Program-made: the position numbers and the translations under genes
Notes under the pieces: model-generated
What the model was told of the DNA's origin: nothing
Databases searched by the model: none
Seen by the model: the letters and a program-made list of their open reading frames with translations, nothing else
Part shown: piece after piece, positions 35,541 to 44,113 of the stretch
How the letters are laid out: each line of letters opens with the position of its first letter
How positions within the stretch are numbered: position 1 is the stretch's first letter
DNA from: JAGQYP01 sp041392305
GTDB taxonomy: Bacteria > Bacteroidota > Bacteroidia > Flavobacteriales_D > Crocinitomicaceae
Assembly (NCBI GenBank): GCA_041392305.1
Contig: JAWKMJ010000014.1
Location: 1-64,000 of the forward strand
Direction: 5' to 3'
Length of the DNA stretch: 64,000 nucleotides

Positions 35541-38500
35541 ATGCACATAAGGCATTTATTTTTATCAGTTAGTTTTGTTTTATTGCATTTTGCATTTAGT
35601 CAGAACAATGACATCAAATTCAATAATTTCACTATCAATGAAGGTCTGTCACAAAGCTTTGCAACCGACATTCTACAAGACAAAAGAGGCTTTATTTGGA
35701 TTGCTACGCAAGACGGACTCAATAAATATGACGGTTACCACTTCATCAAATTTGAACACAATCAAAAATTAGACTATTCTCTACCCAATAATTATATCCA
35801 TGATCTTTATTTAGATGAGGAGGGATCAATCTGGATTGGAACGGAAAGAGGATTAAGCTGTTTGAACCCAAAAACGGAAAGGATTGAAAATTTTACTCCA
35901 GAACAAAAAAATTACTCTATTACTAAAATTATACCGGATGAAAAGGGGTTTATTACCCTTACAAAAAATGGAATCATCAAATTCTTTCCTCAAACTAAAG
36001 AAACCCAACCCTTACTGCTAAAAGAAAACATTTTAGATATTGCTTATATAAAAGACCGCCTCTTTTTCACAAACTCAGCTGGACTTTTTGAATTAATTGA
36101 AAACAAGCCTCAGCTAATTCAAAAAGGGGAGTTCAATAAAATTATTCCTTACGATACAAATAAGTTTTTAATTAATTATAATGGTTCTGTCTATTGGTTC
36201 AACGAGGGCAAGATAGGCGAGTTATTTAACAAAAAGCTCGATTCTATTTACACGGATATTTTGATCAATGAGATCTATATCGATAAGGTCGAAAATATTG
36301 AATGGATTGCAACTCAAAACCAAGGACTCATCAAAATAAATAGGGGATCGAATCGAATTCAAGGATATAGAAATGACATTTATTCGCAGACTAGTCTTTT
36401 AGATAACCATGTTCAAAAAATCATGGAAGACCAAAGTGGTGTTATCTGGGTGGCAACAGAAAGAGGGGTTTCGAATTTTGACAAATACAAACAGTTTATT
36501 TCTAATGTTTCAATCAGTGAAAATCCAGATTTAGGGTTGACGTCCAATGCGGTTTGGGCTTTTTCAGAAAGTCCTAATGGAAAGGTTCTTTTCATAGGCA
36601 CAGATGACGCTGTAAGCAAGCATGTAAAAGCAAAAGAAACATTTGAGCACTTCCCGTTAGATAAAAAACAAATGGGTGTAAATCCACGCATTCTATCCCT
36701 CTATGCTCTAGATGATCAATGGGTTCTTGTAGGTATGAAAACGGGATTTTTCAAGTTGAATACCTTCAATAAAGTTTATCAGCAAATTATACCAGAAGAA
36801 AAAGGACTCGGAGGGGTATATCGAATTATTAAGCACCAAGAAGGTCAATACTGGCTTTTTGGAATTAAAGGCTTTGGGTTGTATGACCTAAATAAAAAAG
36901 TCTTTCTTAAACAGTACTTGACGGATGGTCACGACAAGATCATAGGCGAAGGCATGATTCGTGCTGCAGTTAAATTAGGAGAAGATCTTTATTTCACAGT
37001 CGGACAAAGAGGTATTCTTGTCAAATACCGAATCAACTTCGAAACGGAACAGTTTAATTTTAAAGTCTTACATCAATTCAGTTCCCAGGTAACTTCAATG
37101 TTATGGTTTAAAGGTGACTTATGGCTAGGTACATACGGAAGGGGTATAATACGTTACAATACTCGGACAGAAAAAAGAACCAATTATACAACAGATGAGG
37201 GGTTAAGCAATAATGTGATCTACGGGATTTTATTGGATGATAAAAACAAAATTTGGGCGTCAACTAATAGGGGGTTGGTCATGATTGATCCTCAAACTGA
37301 CAAGATTAAAAATTATACAATAAAAGATGGGTTACAGTCCAATGAATTTAACTCCGGAGCGTATTTTAAGTCTCAGGATAATCGTCTCTATTTTGGAGGG
37401 ATTGATGGTTACAGTAACTTCAGACCAGAAGATATTCGAATAAACGATAGTCCACCGCGTACATTGATCACGGATATTCGTTTGTATGGACAAAAATATC
37501 AGGTGCACGGAGAAGAAACATTTAAGCAACCTGAGTATCTTGATCAAATTGTCCTAGATCACGAATCCAATAATATTACAATCTATTTTGCAGCGACTCA
37601 TTACAGCGATACTAAACGAAACAAATTCAAATTCAAATTAGAGGGACTTGAAGAAGACTGGACGATAGTTGAAGGGGGAGAGAACTGGGCACATTACGCT
37701 AATTTGCCTGCCGGAGACTATAAGTTTGTGGTGATGTCTGCAAATGCAGATGGCGAATGGAGTACAGAAAGACGTGAATTAATTATCATTATTAATCCTC
37801 CATTTTGGGATACTTGGTGGTTTAAAACTCTTGCTGTAATGTTAACCTTATTATTGATTTACTTTTATTTCAAAAGGAGAATCGAGAGCATTCGAAGACA
37901 AAAGGTTCGCCTGGAGCTGCAAGTTGTTGAACGAACTAGAGAACTAAAAAAGAAAACCGAGCGTCTCGCTGAAGAGATGAAAAAGGTGGATAAACAAAAG
38001 AAACAAATTGAGGAACAAAATAAGTTATTGCAAAAGGAAAAATCAGAAGTTGTAGGCATCATCCACAATATCCTTCCACAAGAGGAGGCAAAAGAAATCC
38101 TGCAGCGTAAAAATGTACAGGCGAGACACTATAAAGAGGCTTCTGTCATGTTCACTGATTTTGTAGGGTTTACCAAAATTACGGAGAAATATAAAGCTGA
38201 AGAATTGGTTCAAATGTTGAATATTTTCTTCTCGAAGTTTGACGAAATCATTACAAAAAGAAATCTTGAAAAGATTAAAACGATTGGTGATGCCTACATG
38301 TGTGTAGGAGGGGTGCCGATCAGGAACCCTGAAAACCCAGTGGATACTGTTTTAGCTGCTCTCGAAATCCAAACCTTTATGAAAGCCTATAACGACGAGG
38401 CAGAAAGAAAAGGAGAGCAAAAATGGGATCTCAGAATTGGAATCAATACCGGAGAAGTGGTTTCAGGAGTATTAGGTTTAAAGAAATACGCTTATGATAT

Positions 38501-39353
38501 CTGGGGGTCCACTGTAAATGAAGCCCAACAAATGGAGCGACACGGGAAACCTGGTGTTGTCAATATATCCGGGAATACATTTGATAAAATCGAACCTTTG
38601 TTTGATTGTGAGTATCGTGGAAAGATCAAAACCAAGAAAGGGCTTCTGGACATGTACTTCGTAATGGGAATTAAACCGGAGCTATCGGAAAATGGTGAAG
38701 GATTCACACCAAACGATCAGTTTGAAGTCATAAAGAACTACTTACTGCGGTCCAATATTATGTATTCCAAAGCAGAAAGATATATTCTGAAATTACTGAA
38801 GAAAAAATTATCACCTTCTCTTCATTATCATGGCTTGGATCATACAAAAGATGTAACAAGAGCAGCAGAAAGAATTGCGCTGATGGAAGGAATTACGGAT
38901 GAAGGTATTTTCTTGCTTAAAACGGCGGCAAACTATCATGACGCTGGCTTTATTGAACAATATGATGCCAACGAGCCTGTTGGAGTTCGAATGGCGCAGC
39001 AGATTCTCCCGAAATACGGATATGAACAACAACACATTGAAGTCATTAAAAATCTAATACACGCGACTACAGTTCCTCATAATCCACAAAATCATCTGGA
39101 AGAAATTATTTGTGACGCCGATTTGGATTATTTAGGAAGAGACGATTTTTGGGAGATATCAAATAAGTTGAAAAAGGAATTGATGGAACACGGAAAAATC
39201 CAAGGAGACCGACAATGGGATGAGTTACAGGTGAAGTTTTTCAATCTCCATAAATATTTTACGAAATCGGCTATTCAATTAAGACAAGAGAAGAAGGATC
39301 AACATCTGGAAGAGATCAAAAAGAAACTGGAGGAAGATAATTACAATTCATAA
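35541..39353 (+). CDS. receptor-type adenylate cyclase: beta-propeller, Y_Y_Y, TM, class III cyclase, HD domain
   Basis: 1270 residues. A signal peptide ends HFAFSQ. Two-component-regulator propeller repeats (about 25-650: GLSQSFATDILQDKRGFIWI, GSIWIGTERGLSCLNP) are followed by a Y_Y_Y domain (about 673-750), one membrane helix (about 755-777), a coiled coil (about 785-850) and a class III nucleotide cyclase domain (about 866-1043). Metal-binding Asp are D873 (MFTDFVGF) and D917 (KTIGDAYM). K913 and D986 (YDIWG) fit adenine, i.e. ATP, specificity. The transition-state Asn is N993, but the usual Arg four residues on is Gln997. A C-terminal HD domain (about 1090-1200: YHGLDHTKD, ANYHDAGF, ICDADLDYLG) keeps the metal residues. 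Signal in from the periplasm, cyclic nucleotide out, is the inferred role. Confidence 0.93.
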   Translation: MHIRHLFLSVSFVLLHFAFSQNNDIKFNNFTINEGLSQSFATDILQDKRGFIWIATQDGLNKYDGYHFIKFEHNQKLDYSLPNNYIHDLYLDEEGSIWIGTERGLSCLNPKTERIENFTPEQKNYSITKIIPDEKGFITLTKNGIIKFFPQTKETQPLLLKENILDIAYIKDRLFFTNSAGLFELIENKPQLIQKGEFNKIIPYDTNKFLINYNGSVYWFNEGKIGELFNKKLDSIYTDILINEIYIDKVENIEWIATQNQGLIKINRGSNRIQGYRNDIYSQTSLLDNHVQKIMEDQSGVIWVATERGVSNFDKYKQFISNVSISENPDLGLTSNAVWAFSESPNGKVLFIGTDDAVSKHVKAKETFEHFPLDKKQMGVNPRILSLYALDDQWVLVGMKTGFFKLNTFNKVYQQIIPEEKGLGGVYRIIKHQEGQYWLFGIKGFGLYDLNKKVFLKQYLTDGHDKIIGEGMIRAAVKLGEDLYFTVGQRGILVKYRINFETEQFNFKVLHQFSSQVTSMLWFKGDLWLGTYGRGIIRYNTRTEKRTNYTTDEGLSNNVIYGILLDDKNKIWASTNRGLVMIDPQTDKIKNYTIKDGLQSNEFNSGAYFKSQDNRLYFGGIDGYSNFRPEDIRINDSPPRTLITDIRLYGQKYQVHGEETFKQPEYLDQIVLDHESNNITIYFAATHYSDTKRNKFKFKLEGLEEDWTIVEGGENWAHYANLPAGDYKFVVMSANADGEWSTERRELIIIINPPFWDTWWFKTLAVMLTLLLIYFYFKRRIESIRRQKVRLELQVVERTRELKKKTERLAEEMKKVDKQKKQIEEQNKLLQKEKSEVVGIIHNILPQEEAKEILQRKNVQARHYKEASVMFTDFVGFTKITEKYKAEELVQMLNIFFSKFDEIITKRNLEKIKTIGDAYMCVGGVPIRNPENPVDTVLAALEIQTFMKAYNDEAERKGEQKWDLRIGINTGEVVSGVLGLKKYAYDIWGSTVNEAQQMERHGKPGVVNISGNTFDKIEPLFDCEYRGKIKTKKGLLDMYFVMGIKPELSENGEGFTPNDQFEVIKNYLLRSNIMYSKAERYILKLLKKKLSPSLHYHGLDHTKDVTRAAERIALMEGITDEGIFLLKTAANYHDAGFIEQYDANEPVGVRMAQQILPKYGYEQQHIEVIKNLIHATTVPHNPQNHLEEIICDADLDYLGRDDFWEISNKLKKELMEHGKIQGDRQWDELQVKFFNLHKYFTKSAIQLRQEKKDQHLEEIKKKLEEDNYNS

Positions 39354-39495
39354 AAAAAGGCCGACCCCCAAAATAAAAGTCGACCCTGAAACCAGTAAGC
39401 TTTTTTATATGTAATACCATTAATCGTAAAAAGTTACAAACGAATTCATTGCGGATTACGGACAACTTCAACGCGTTCTGAAAAAAGAACGAAAA

Positions 39496-40116
39496 ATGAA
39501 GAAGAAAGTGCTTTTCGTATTCCTAGTTACAGGGATATTATTGTTGGCAATGATCAATGTAATATATTCCAATTCGAACACAAGGGAATTTAGTCAGCAT
39601 TCATCTAAGATAGACCAAATGGATATTGCAGTTAGTGCAAATGGATTCTTCGTTTTTGGAAATCCGACTAAGAATAGATTAGTCGATATTTCATCAAGTT
39701 ATTCTATAAAAATGGATTCAGGATATGTTTTAACCAATGAGATTAATAGTCAGGCGGATTTGATGAATGATCTATTCAATTATAGTGAATTGAGAAAAAA
39801 GCAAAAGCCTAAAAAGGTGAAAACAACACTCGTTCCAATACAGAAAACCGCAGAAAAGACGGTATATCGTATAAAACCAGAATCTCAAAACGATTTAGCT
39901 CCATTTTTAGATGTTTTTTATTTTCAGATGGCTAATGGAACGCATAAATTTAAGATTCAAAACAACGGACCCTTTACTATAAAAAATAAGAAGGTATCCA
40001 ATTTTAAATGCTACCAGATAGAACTAGAAAAAGAGTCTGTTCACAATGCAGAAATCATTTACAAACAGGGCGATACCACCTATAGACTAATGATTCAAGC
40101 AGTATGGACTATTTAA
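39496..40116 (+). CDS. hypothetical protein with N-terminal membrane anchor
   Basis: 206 residues, family not recognised. The N-terminus is a membrane helix or uncleaved signal (VLFVFLVTGILLLAMINVIY). The rest is mixed, Lys-rich, with an extracytoplasmic-looking C-terminal half (QMANGTHKFKIQNNGPFTIK). The gap before it (39354-39495) holds only an imperfect inverted repeat. Convergent with rseP, overlapping by 8 bases. Confidence 0.65.
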   Translation: MKKKVLFVFLVTGILLLAMINVIYSNSNTREFSQHSSKIDQMDIAVSANGFFVFGNPTKNRLVDISSSYSIKMDSGYVLTNEINSQADLMNDLFNYSELRKKQKPKKVKTTLVPIQKTAEKTVYRIKPESQNDLAPFLDVFYFQMANGTHKFKIQNNGPFTIKNKKVSNFKCYQIELEKESVHNAEIIYKQGDTTYRLMIQAVWTI

Positions 40117-41464
40117 AAAAGTACCTGTAAATGTCGTTTCCGTTGGCATATAAAATCAACGAGAAAAGAATCACGAAACCAACTATTTGAGCATATTCCA
40201 ACACTTTTTGATGAGGAGCTCTTCCCGTGATCATTTCATATAGAAGAAAGACTACGTGTCCACCATCCAAAGCGGGAATAGGTAAAATATTCATGAAAGC
40301 TAAAATAATGGAAAGTAAGGCGGTTCTGCTCCAAAACACATTCCAATCCCAGACTTCTCCAAACATGTTAGCTATTGAACCGAACCCTCCTAGTTGAGAG
40401 ACACCGCTTGAAGTGAAAAGGAATTTCATTTGTTTCACATAGCCACTCAATACTTTGTTCCCATAGGCAAAACCAGCAGGAATGGAAGCAAAAAAGCCAT
40501 AATGATCCTCTTCAATTTCATACCATCTTGTGATGTCGTCTACAGGTTTAATCCCAATAACGCCCACAGTTTCATCACCTCTTTTGTCTTCAGCAACTTC
40601 AACTGCAACCGAGTCTAGCTTTCCTTCACGGTAAAATTTAACACTGATTTTTTCACCAGCTTTATCTTTTAAAGCAAGAGAAAAATCTTGAAAGTATGGG
40701 GTAGCTTGATTATTCACCCCAACAATGCTATCACCAGGAAGAATTCCAGCCTCCTGAGCATTCTTAAATTGAATGTCTTCCGGATAGTCGTCTACAATAA
40801 AAGGGATGGGCATAGATATTAATGCGTTTGCCCCATCTTTTTGAATCATTTGGTACTCGATGTCTTCAGGAAGTGAGATGCTTACTTCTTGGCCGTTTCG
40901 ATCAACAATGAGTTCGGTTTTATTATCCAATAAAATTCCAGCTCTAAAATCTTTAAAACTGGTGATTTTTTCTCCGTTCAGACTAACTAATTTATCTCCG
41001 GTTTTCAAGCCATATTCCTGACCCAATTCATCTGCATAAATTCCATAAGGCATTTTATCTGGATCCAATCGTTCATTACCCCAAACAAAAAGAATCATCA
41101 TAAAAATGAAGTAACCTAAAAGTAAATTAACAGTAACTCCCCCAAGCATTACAATTAATCGTTGCCAGGCTGGTTTGCTTCTAAATTCCCATGGTTGAGG
41201 TGGCTTTTTCATTTGTTCTTTGTCCATGGATTCATCGATCATTCCTGAAATTTTCACATAACCACCCAAGGGAAGCCAACCAATACCCCATTCGGTTTCT
41301 CCAATTTTTTTCTTCCAAAGAGAAAACCAGGGGTTAAAGAATAAATAGAATTTTTCAACTCTGATTTTAAACCATTTTGCTGTGGCATAATGACCAAGCT
41401 CATGAAGAGCAATCAGCAATGAAAGAGATAAAATAAACTGAGTGGCCTTAACCAGAATTTCCAT
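40109..41464 (-). CDS. rseP: site-2 intramembrane zinc protease RseP (M50)
   Basis: 451 residues, usual length for RseP. HExxH zinc site at residues 21-25 (IALHELGHYATA) in the first membrane helix, and the third ligand in the C-terminal LDG motif (NILPIPALDGGHVVFL). Between them lie two PDZ-like domains (GLKTGDKLVSLNG about 150-162; AGILPGDSIVGVNN about 238-251). RseP cleaves membrane-bound anti-sigma factors within the membrane and clears signal peptides. The window encodes one membrane anti-sigma candidate (21298), which could be a substrate (inferred). Confidence 0.94.
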   Translation of the reverse strand: MEILVKATQFILSLSLLIALHELGHYATAKWFKIRVEKFYLFFNPWFSLWKKKIGETEWGIGWLPLGGYVKISGMIDESMDKEQMKKPPQPWEFRSKPAWQRLIVMLGGVTVNLLLGYFIFMMILFVWGNERLDPDKMPYGIYADELGQEYGLKTGDKLVSLNGEKITSFKDFRAGILLDNKTELIVDRNGQEVSISLPEDIEYQMIQKDGANALISMPIPFIVDDYPEDIQFKNAQEAGILPGDSIVGVNNQATPYFQDFSLALKDKAGEKISVKFYREGKLDSVAVEVAEDKRGDETVGVIGIKPVDDITRWYEIEEDHYGFFASIPAGFAYGNKVLSGYVKQMKFLFTSSGVSQLGGFGSIANMFGEVWDWNVFWSRTALLSIILAFMNILPIPALDGGHVVFLLYEMITGRAPHQKVLEYAQIVGFVILFSLILYANGNDIYRYFFK

Positions 41465-41527
41465 TTATGTAAGTTTTAAAAGCAGCAAAGATACAGGATT
41501 TAGCAGAATAAAAAAGGTGAAAAAAAC

Positions 41528-41857
41528 TTAAAACTCGAAATAGTCTAGAATTGCAAGTGTGATAAGTTCCTGTTGTTCATCAGCCTTTAAACTAGGTAAG
41601 TTTTCTTTAGCTTCGAAATGCGGCCAATTTTCCTCGTCACGACCCTTGAATTCGTAATATCCATGTGGTTCAAGTAGAGTACAAATAGCCACATGCATTA
41701 GGTCTACCTTCTGATCTTTGGTAAACTTTTGATATCCCTTTCCATATTCCTGTACACCAATCAAAAACAAAATCGATTGCAAGTTGAGTTCTGGTCCAAA
41801 TTCTGGCTCTAAATGTTTGATTAAGGCATTAAAACGCCTACCTGTTTCCAAATCCAT
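41528..41857 (-). CDS. conserved hypothetical protein
   Basis: 109 residues, soluble, no recognisable catalytic motif. Starts MDLETGRRFNALIKHLEPEF and is acidic and helical, with several Trp/His/Phe-rich stretches (GYYEFKGRDEENWPHFEA). Short proteins of this appearance are conserved in Bacteroidota, but I cannot name a function. It lies 63 bases upstream of rseP on the same strand, so the two may share a transcript. Divergent from cvpA. Confidence 0.75.
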   Translation of the reverse strand: MDLETGRRFNALIKHLEPEFGPELNLQSILFLIGVQEYGKGYQKFTKDQKVDLMHVAICTLLEPHGYYEFKGRDEENWPHFEAKENLPSLKADEQQELITLAILDYFEF

Positions 41858-41926
41858 ACAGCAAAATTACAAATTGAAATGAACGGATAAACACTTCTGT
41901 GTTGGAAAATTTGAATTGACAAAAGG

Positions 41927-41955
41927 TTGAAGTGCGATTCCCCAAACTAACTTTG
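41927..41955 (+). promoter_or_regulatory. cvpA promoter, TTG -33 and TAACTTTG -7
   Basis: TTG at 41927-41929 and TAACTTTG at 41948-41955 with an 18-base spacer. The box ends 4 bases before the cvpA ATG, so the mRNA would be leaderless or nearly so. Confidence 0.6.
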
Positions 41956-41959
41956 TGAG

Positions 41960-42451
41960 ATGAACTTCATCGATCTTTTGATCATAATTCCAACGATCTA
42001 TGGTGGTTGGCGAGGATTTAAAAAAGGATTTATCATTGAGATCTTTACCTTATTAGCTTTATTGGTAGGGGTGTATGCTGGTGTACATCTATCAGATCAG
42101 GTAAGTATAGTATTACGCGATTATGTTAGTATAACCTGGAAATATTTACCTACAGTATCATTTATTTTGGTTTTTTTGATGGTTGGAGCAATGGTTTATT
42201 TTCTAGGAAAACTAGTAGAAAAAGTAATTGATCTTACAGGAATGAAATTATTGAATAAACTAGCTGGGATGTTCTTTGGAGTTGTTAAATTCATTTATAT
42301 AATATCCATTACATTGTTAATAGAACAATCTTTTCAGATAAAAGGAGATGTTTTGCCTGGAGACGCCAAGGAGAACTCATTGTTATACCAACCGGTTAAA
42401 GATATTTCCTTTAAGACAATACCTTCTTTTAAAGAGAGTGAATTATTCTAA
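41960..42451 (+). CDS. cvpA: CvpA family membrane protein
   Basis: 163 residues. Signature N-terminus NFIDLLIIIPTIYGGWRGFKKGFI (quoted in parts: IDLLIIIPTIYGGWRGFKKG), followed by membrane helices at about 22-42, 60-88 and 105-125. CvpA proteins were named for colicin V production and lie in the inner membrane; their role is not settled. The 3' end overlaps the convergent small gene by 9 bases. Promoter 4 bases upstream. Confidence 0.9.
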   Translation: MNFIDLLIIIPTIYGGWRGFKKGFIIEIFTLLALLVGVYAGVHLSDQVSIVLRDYVSITWKYLPTVSFILVFLMVGAMVYFLGKLVEKVIDLTGMKLLNKLAGMFFGVVKFIYIISITLLIEQSFQIKGDVLPGDAKENSLLYQPVKDISFKTIPSFKESELF

Positions 42452-42670
42452 GGTATCTATTTCAATCTGAATATCTGAAGAAATTGAATCGGATGAAGGC
42501 GTCTTTGTCTTTTCAATTGATTTTCGTGAATCAAACAAATCAATAGTCAGATACACCAAAAACGCCATTGCAATTAAGGTAAGAAAGACTCGAATTAGAT
42601 ACTTTGGAGATATGAATTTGTACTGTTGGTGTCGTTTAAGATTGACAGGTTTTTCTTCCTCCGATCTCAT
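42443..42670 (-). CDS. small single-pass membrane protein, function unknown
   Basis: 75 residues: a basic N-terminus (MRSEEEKPVNLKRHQQYK), one membrane helix (about 28-46: VFLTLIAMAFLVYLTIDLF) and a Ser/Asp-rich tail. No family recognised. It overlaps the upstream lipoprotein gene by 4 bases (ATGA-type overlap), which supports translation and co-expression. Overlaps the cvpA end by 9 bases. Confidence 0.65.
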   Translation of the reverse strand: MRSEEEKPVNLKRHQQYKFISPKYLIRVFLTLIAMAFLVYLTIDLFDSRKSIEKTKTPSSDSISSDIQIEIDTLE

Positions 42671-43038
42671 GGTAAAATCACTTTCTTATAGGTGGTTTGG
42701 AATTGATAAATATGCAAATTGAACTCCTTGTAGGCACTTTGATGATAGACTTTTACTAAAGCAGTAACAAATCCAGTTTGGCCATTAATTTGCCGATCTG
42801 AAAAATTTATATCTAAAGTTCCGTCAGCTTGTGTGTAAAAGGTGTCGTTAAATATAATCTCATTCGAGTATGAACTGTCATAGGGATCTCCAGTAAAGAC
42901 AACCATTGCAGAATCTGCAGGAACTAAATTGGAGTCGTATACAGAAAGCTGAACTATTGTAGGCTCTTCTTTACAAGAAAATAAACCAAGCAGTAGCAAA
43001 AATGAAATAAATCGCACAGACTTATTGCGGCTGAACAA
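42667..43038 (-). CDS. small lipoprotein of the beta-sandwich family, paralogue 1
   Basis: 123 residues. The lipoprotein signal ends LLLGLFSC. The mature part follows the same plan as the two upstream genes: a first strand (IVQLSVYDSNLVPADSAMVV), a 'gift of derivative' region (TQADGTLDINFSD) and a closing strand with VKVYH. It is likely a transthyretin/carboxypeptidase-regulatory-like fold. Surface or periplasmic localisation by Cys anchor; function unknown. The start overlaps the preceding paralogue's stop by 17 bases. Confidence 0.75.
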   Translation of the reverse strand: MFSRNKSVRFISFLLLLGLFSCKEEPTIVQLSVYDSNLVPADSAMVVFTGDPYDSSYSNEIIFNDTFYTQADGTLDINFSDRQINGQTGFVTALVKVYHQSAYKEFNLHIYQFQTTYKKVILP

Positions 43039-43414
43039 TCACAGTTTCTTCACTAGTTACTTCTTCTTCCACTTTAATAATTCCAGAACCTTCTAGAGTA
43101 TCCATTGTGGCTTTGATATCTAATACAGCAAAACCAGCTTGACCTAATTTGAATGCTTCGGTATAATTAAAAGTAGCTTTTCCAGTAGCATCAGTAAATT
43201 GTGTGTCCTTTCTAATAATTTCTAACCCGGCATAGTCTGGAGACGAAGGTGTTCCATACAAAATCACAGTTGCACCAGGTACTCTAGCCCCTGAAGTATC
43301 AACTACAGTGATGATTGCGATTGTATCTCCTTCTTTTCGGCATGATGGCATAACAACCAATAAAAATGCAAACAATCCAACCAGTGAAATAAGTTTAACG
43401 TGCAAAGCTTTCAT
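43022..43414 (-). CDS. small lipoprotein of the beta-sandwich family, paralogue 2
   Basis: 130 residues. Lipobox VVMPSC-R. Mature part: DTIAIITVVDTSGARVPGA, VILYGT, DATGKATFNYTEAFKLGQAG, FAVLDIKAT, EGSGIIKVEEE. It is clearly homologous to the next upstream gene across the whole length (shared: DTIAII, VPGA, VILYG, FNYTEA, KLGQ, GFAVL, EGSG, IKVE). Carboxypeptidase-regulatory-like beta domain; function unknown. Confidence 0.8.
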   Translation of the reverse strand: MKALHVKLISLVGLFAFLLVVMPSCRKEGDTIAIITVVDTSGARVPGATVILYGTPSSPDYAGLEIIRKDTQFTDATGKATFNYTEAFKLGQAGFAVLDIKATMDTLEGSGIIKVEEEVTSEETVIVQPQ

Positions 43415-43563
43415 AATTCTTCTTGTTTTAAGGAAAATTCAGTCGAATTTTGAATACAATCTTACGACAAAATTCTCAAATAATTAACAATTTGATACCT
43501 CTATTAACAATATAGACGCTCAAAAAGTTACATAGTTGGCTTAATTTTTTAGAAAAACACACT

Positions 43564-43938
43564 TTAAGACTCAATAATCAGGGTTTCTATAGTGGTTTTT
43601 TGCGCCTCTACTTTAATGGTTCCAGATCCTTCTAATACACCCTTTGTTGCCGTTATATTGAGTACAGCGAATCCAGACTGACCAAGTTTATAAGCTTCAG
43701 TGTAGTTAAAAACTGCCTCACCCGACGTATTCGTGAGCAAGGTATCTGAACGTTCAATGTATGAATTGCTATAATTAGGATCCAAGACACCATAAAGAAT
43801 CACTTGTGCTCCAGGAACAGCCACGTTGCTTGTATCTCTTACTTGGATAATTGCAATCGTGTCTGATTCCTTTACACATGAAGTCAAGTTTAATAGGGCG
43901 ATTGGAATAAAAAGGAGAAGAACAGATAAAATTTTCAT
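43564..43938 (-). CDS. small lipoprotein of the beta-sandwich family, paralogue 3
   Basis: 124 residues. Lipobox LNLTSC-V. Mature part DTIAIIQVRDTSNVAVPGAQ, VILYGVLD, SGEAVFNYTEAYKLGQSGFA, EGSGTIKVEAQ, closely matching paralogue 2, so the pair came from duplication. A 149-base gap separates it from paralogue 2 and shows no terminator, so both may be on one transcript. Confidence 0.8.
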   Translation of the reverse strand: MKILSVLLLFIPIALLNLTSCVKESDTIAIIQVRDTSNVAVPGAQVILYGVLDPNYSNSYIERSDTLLTNTSGEAVFNYTEAYKLGQSGFAVLNITATKGVLEGSGTIKVEAQKTTIETLIIES

Positions 43939-44060
43939 AATCGGTAGTTTATGTTTCTGGTATTAAGACAATTGTAGGGGTGAAAAAGTTACACACGGAT
44001 TAAATTTGAAGTAGGAACTAGGCAATTTGAATTAGAGAAATCGAGCATCAACACATCAAA

Positions 44061-44091
44061 TTGCCATTCTAACAAAGCTTTCGTAAATTCG
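44061..44091 (+). promoter_or_regulatory. probable pheS promoter, TTG -33 and TAAATTCG -7
   Basis: TTG at 44061-44063 and TAAATTCG (one mismatch to TAnnTTTG) at 44084-44091, 20-base spacer, 22 bases before the pheS ATG. Confidence 0.4.
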
Positions 44092-44113
44092 CGCAAATAA
44101 TTCAGCTGAAAGA

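Noticed and set aside
39354..39400. Terminator after the cyclase gene.
   Set aside because: The GGCCGAC/GTCGACC repeat has a mismatch, a long loop and no T run, so it is not convincing.
42443..43938. The lipoprotein cluster as a phage or mobile element.
   Set aside because: No integrase, transposase or repeat borders are present, and base composition looks like the rest.
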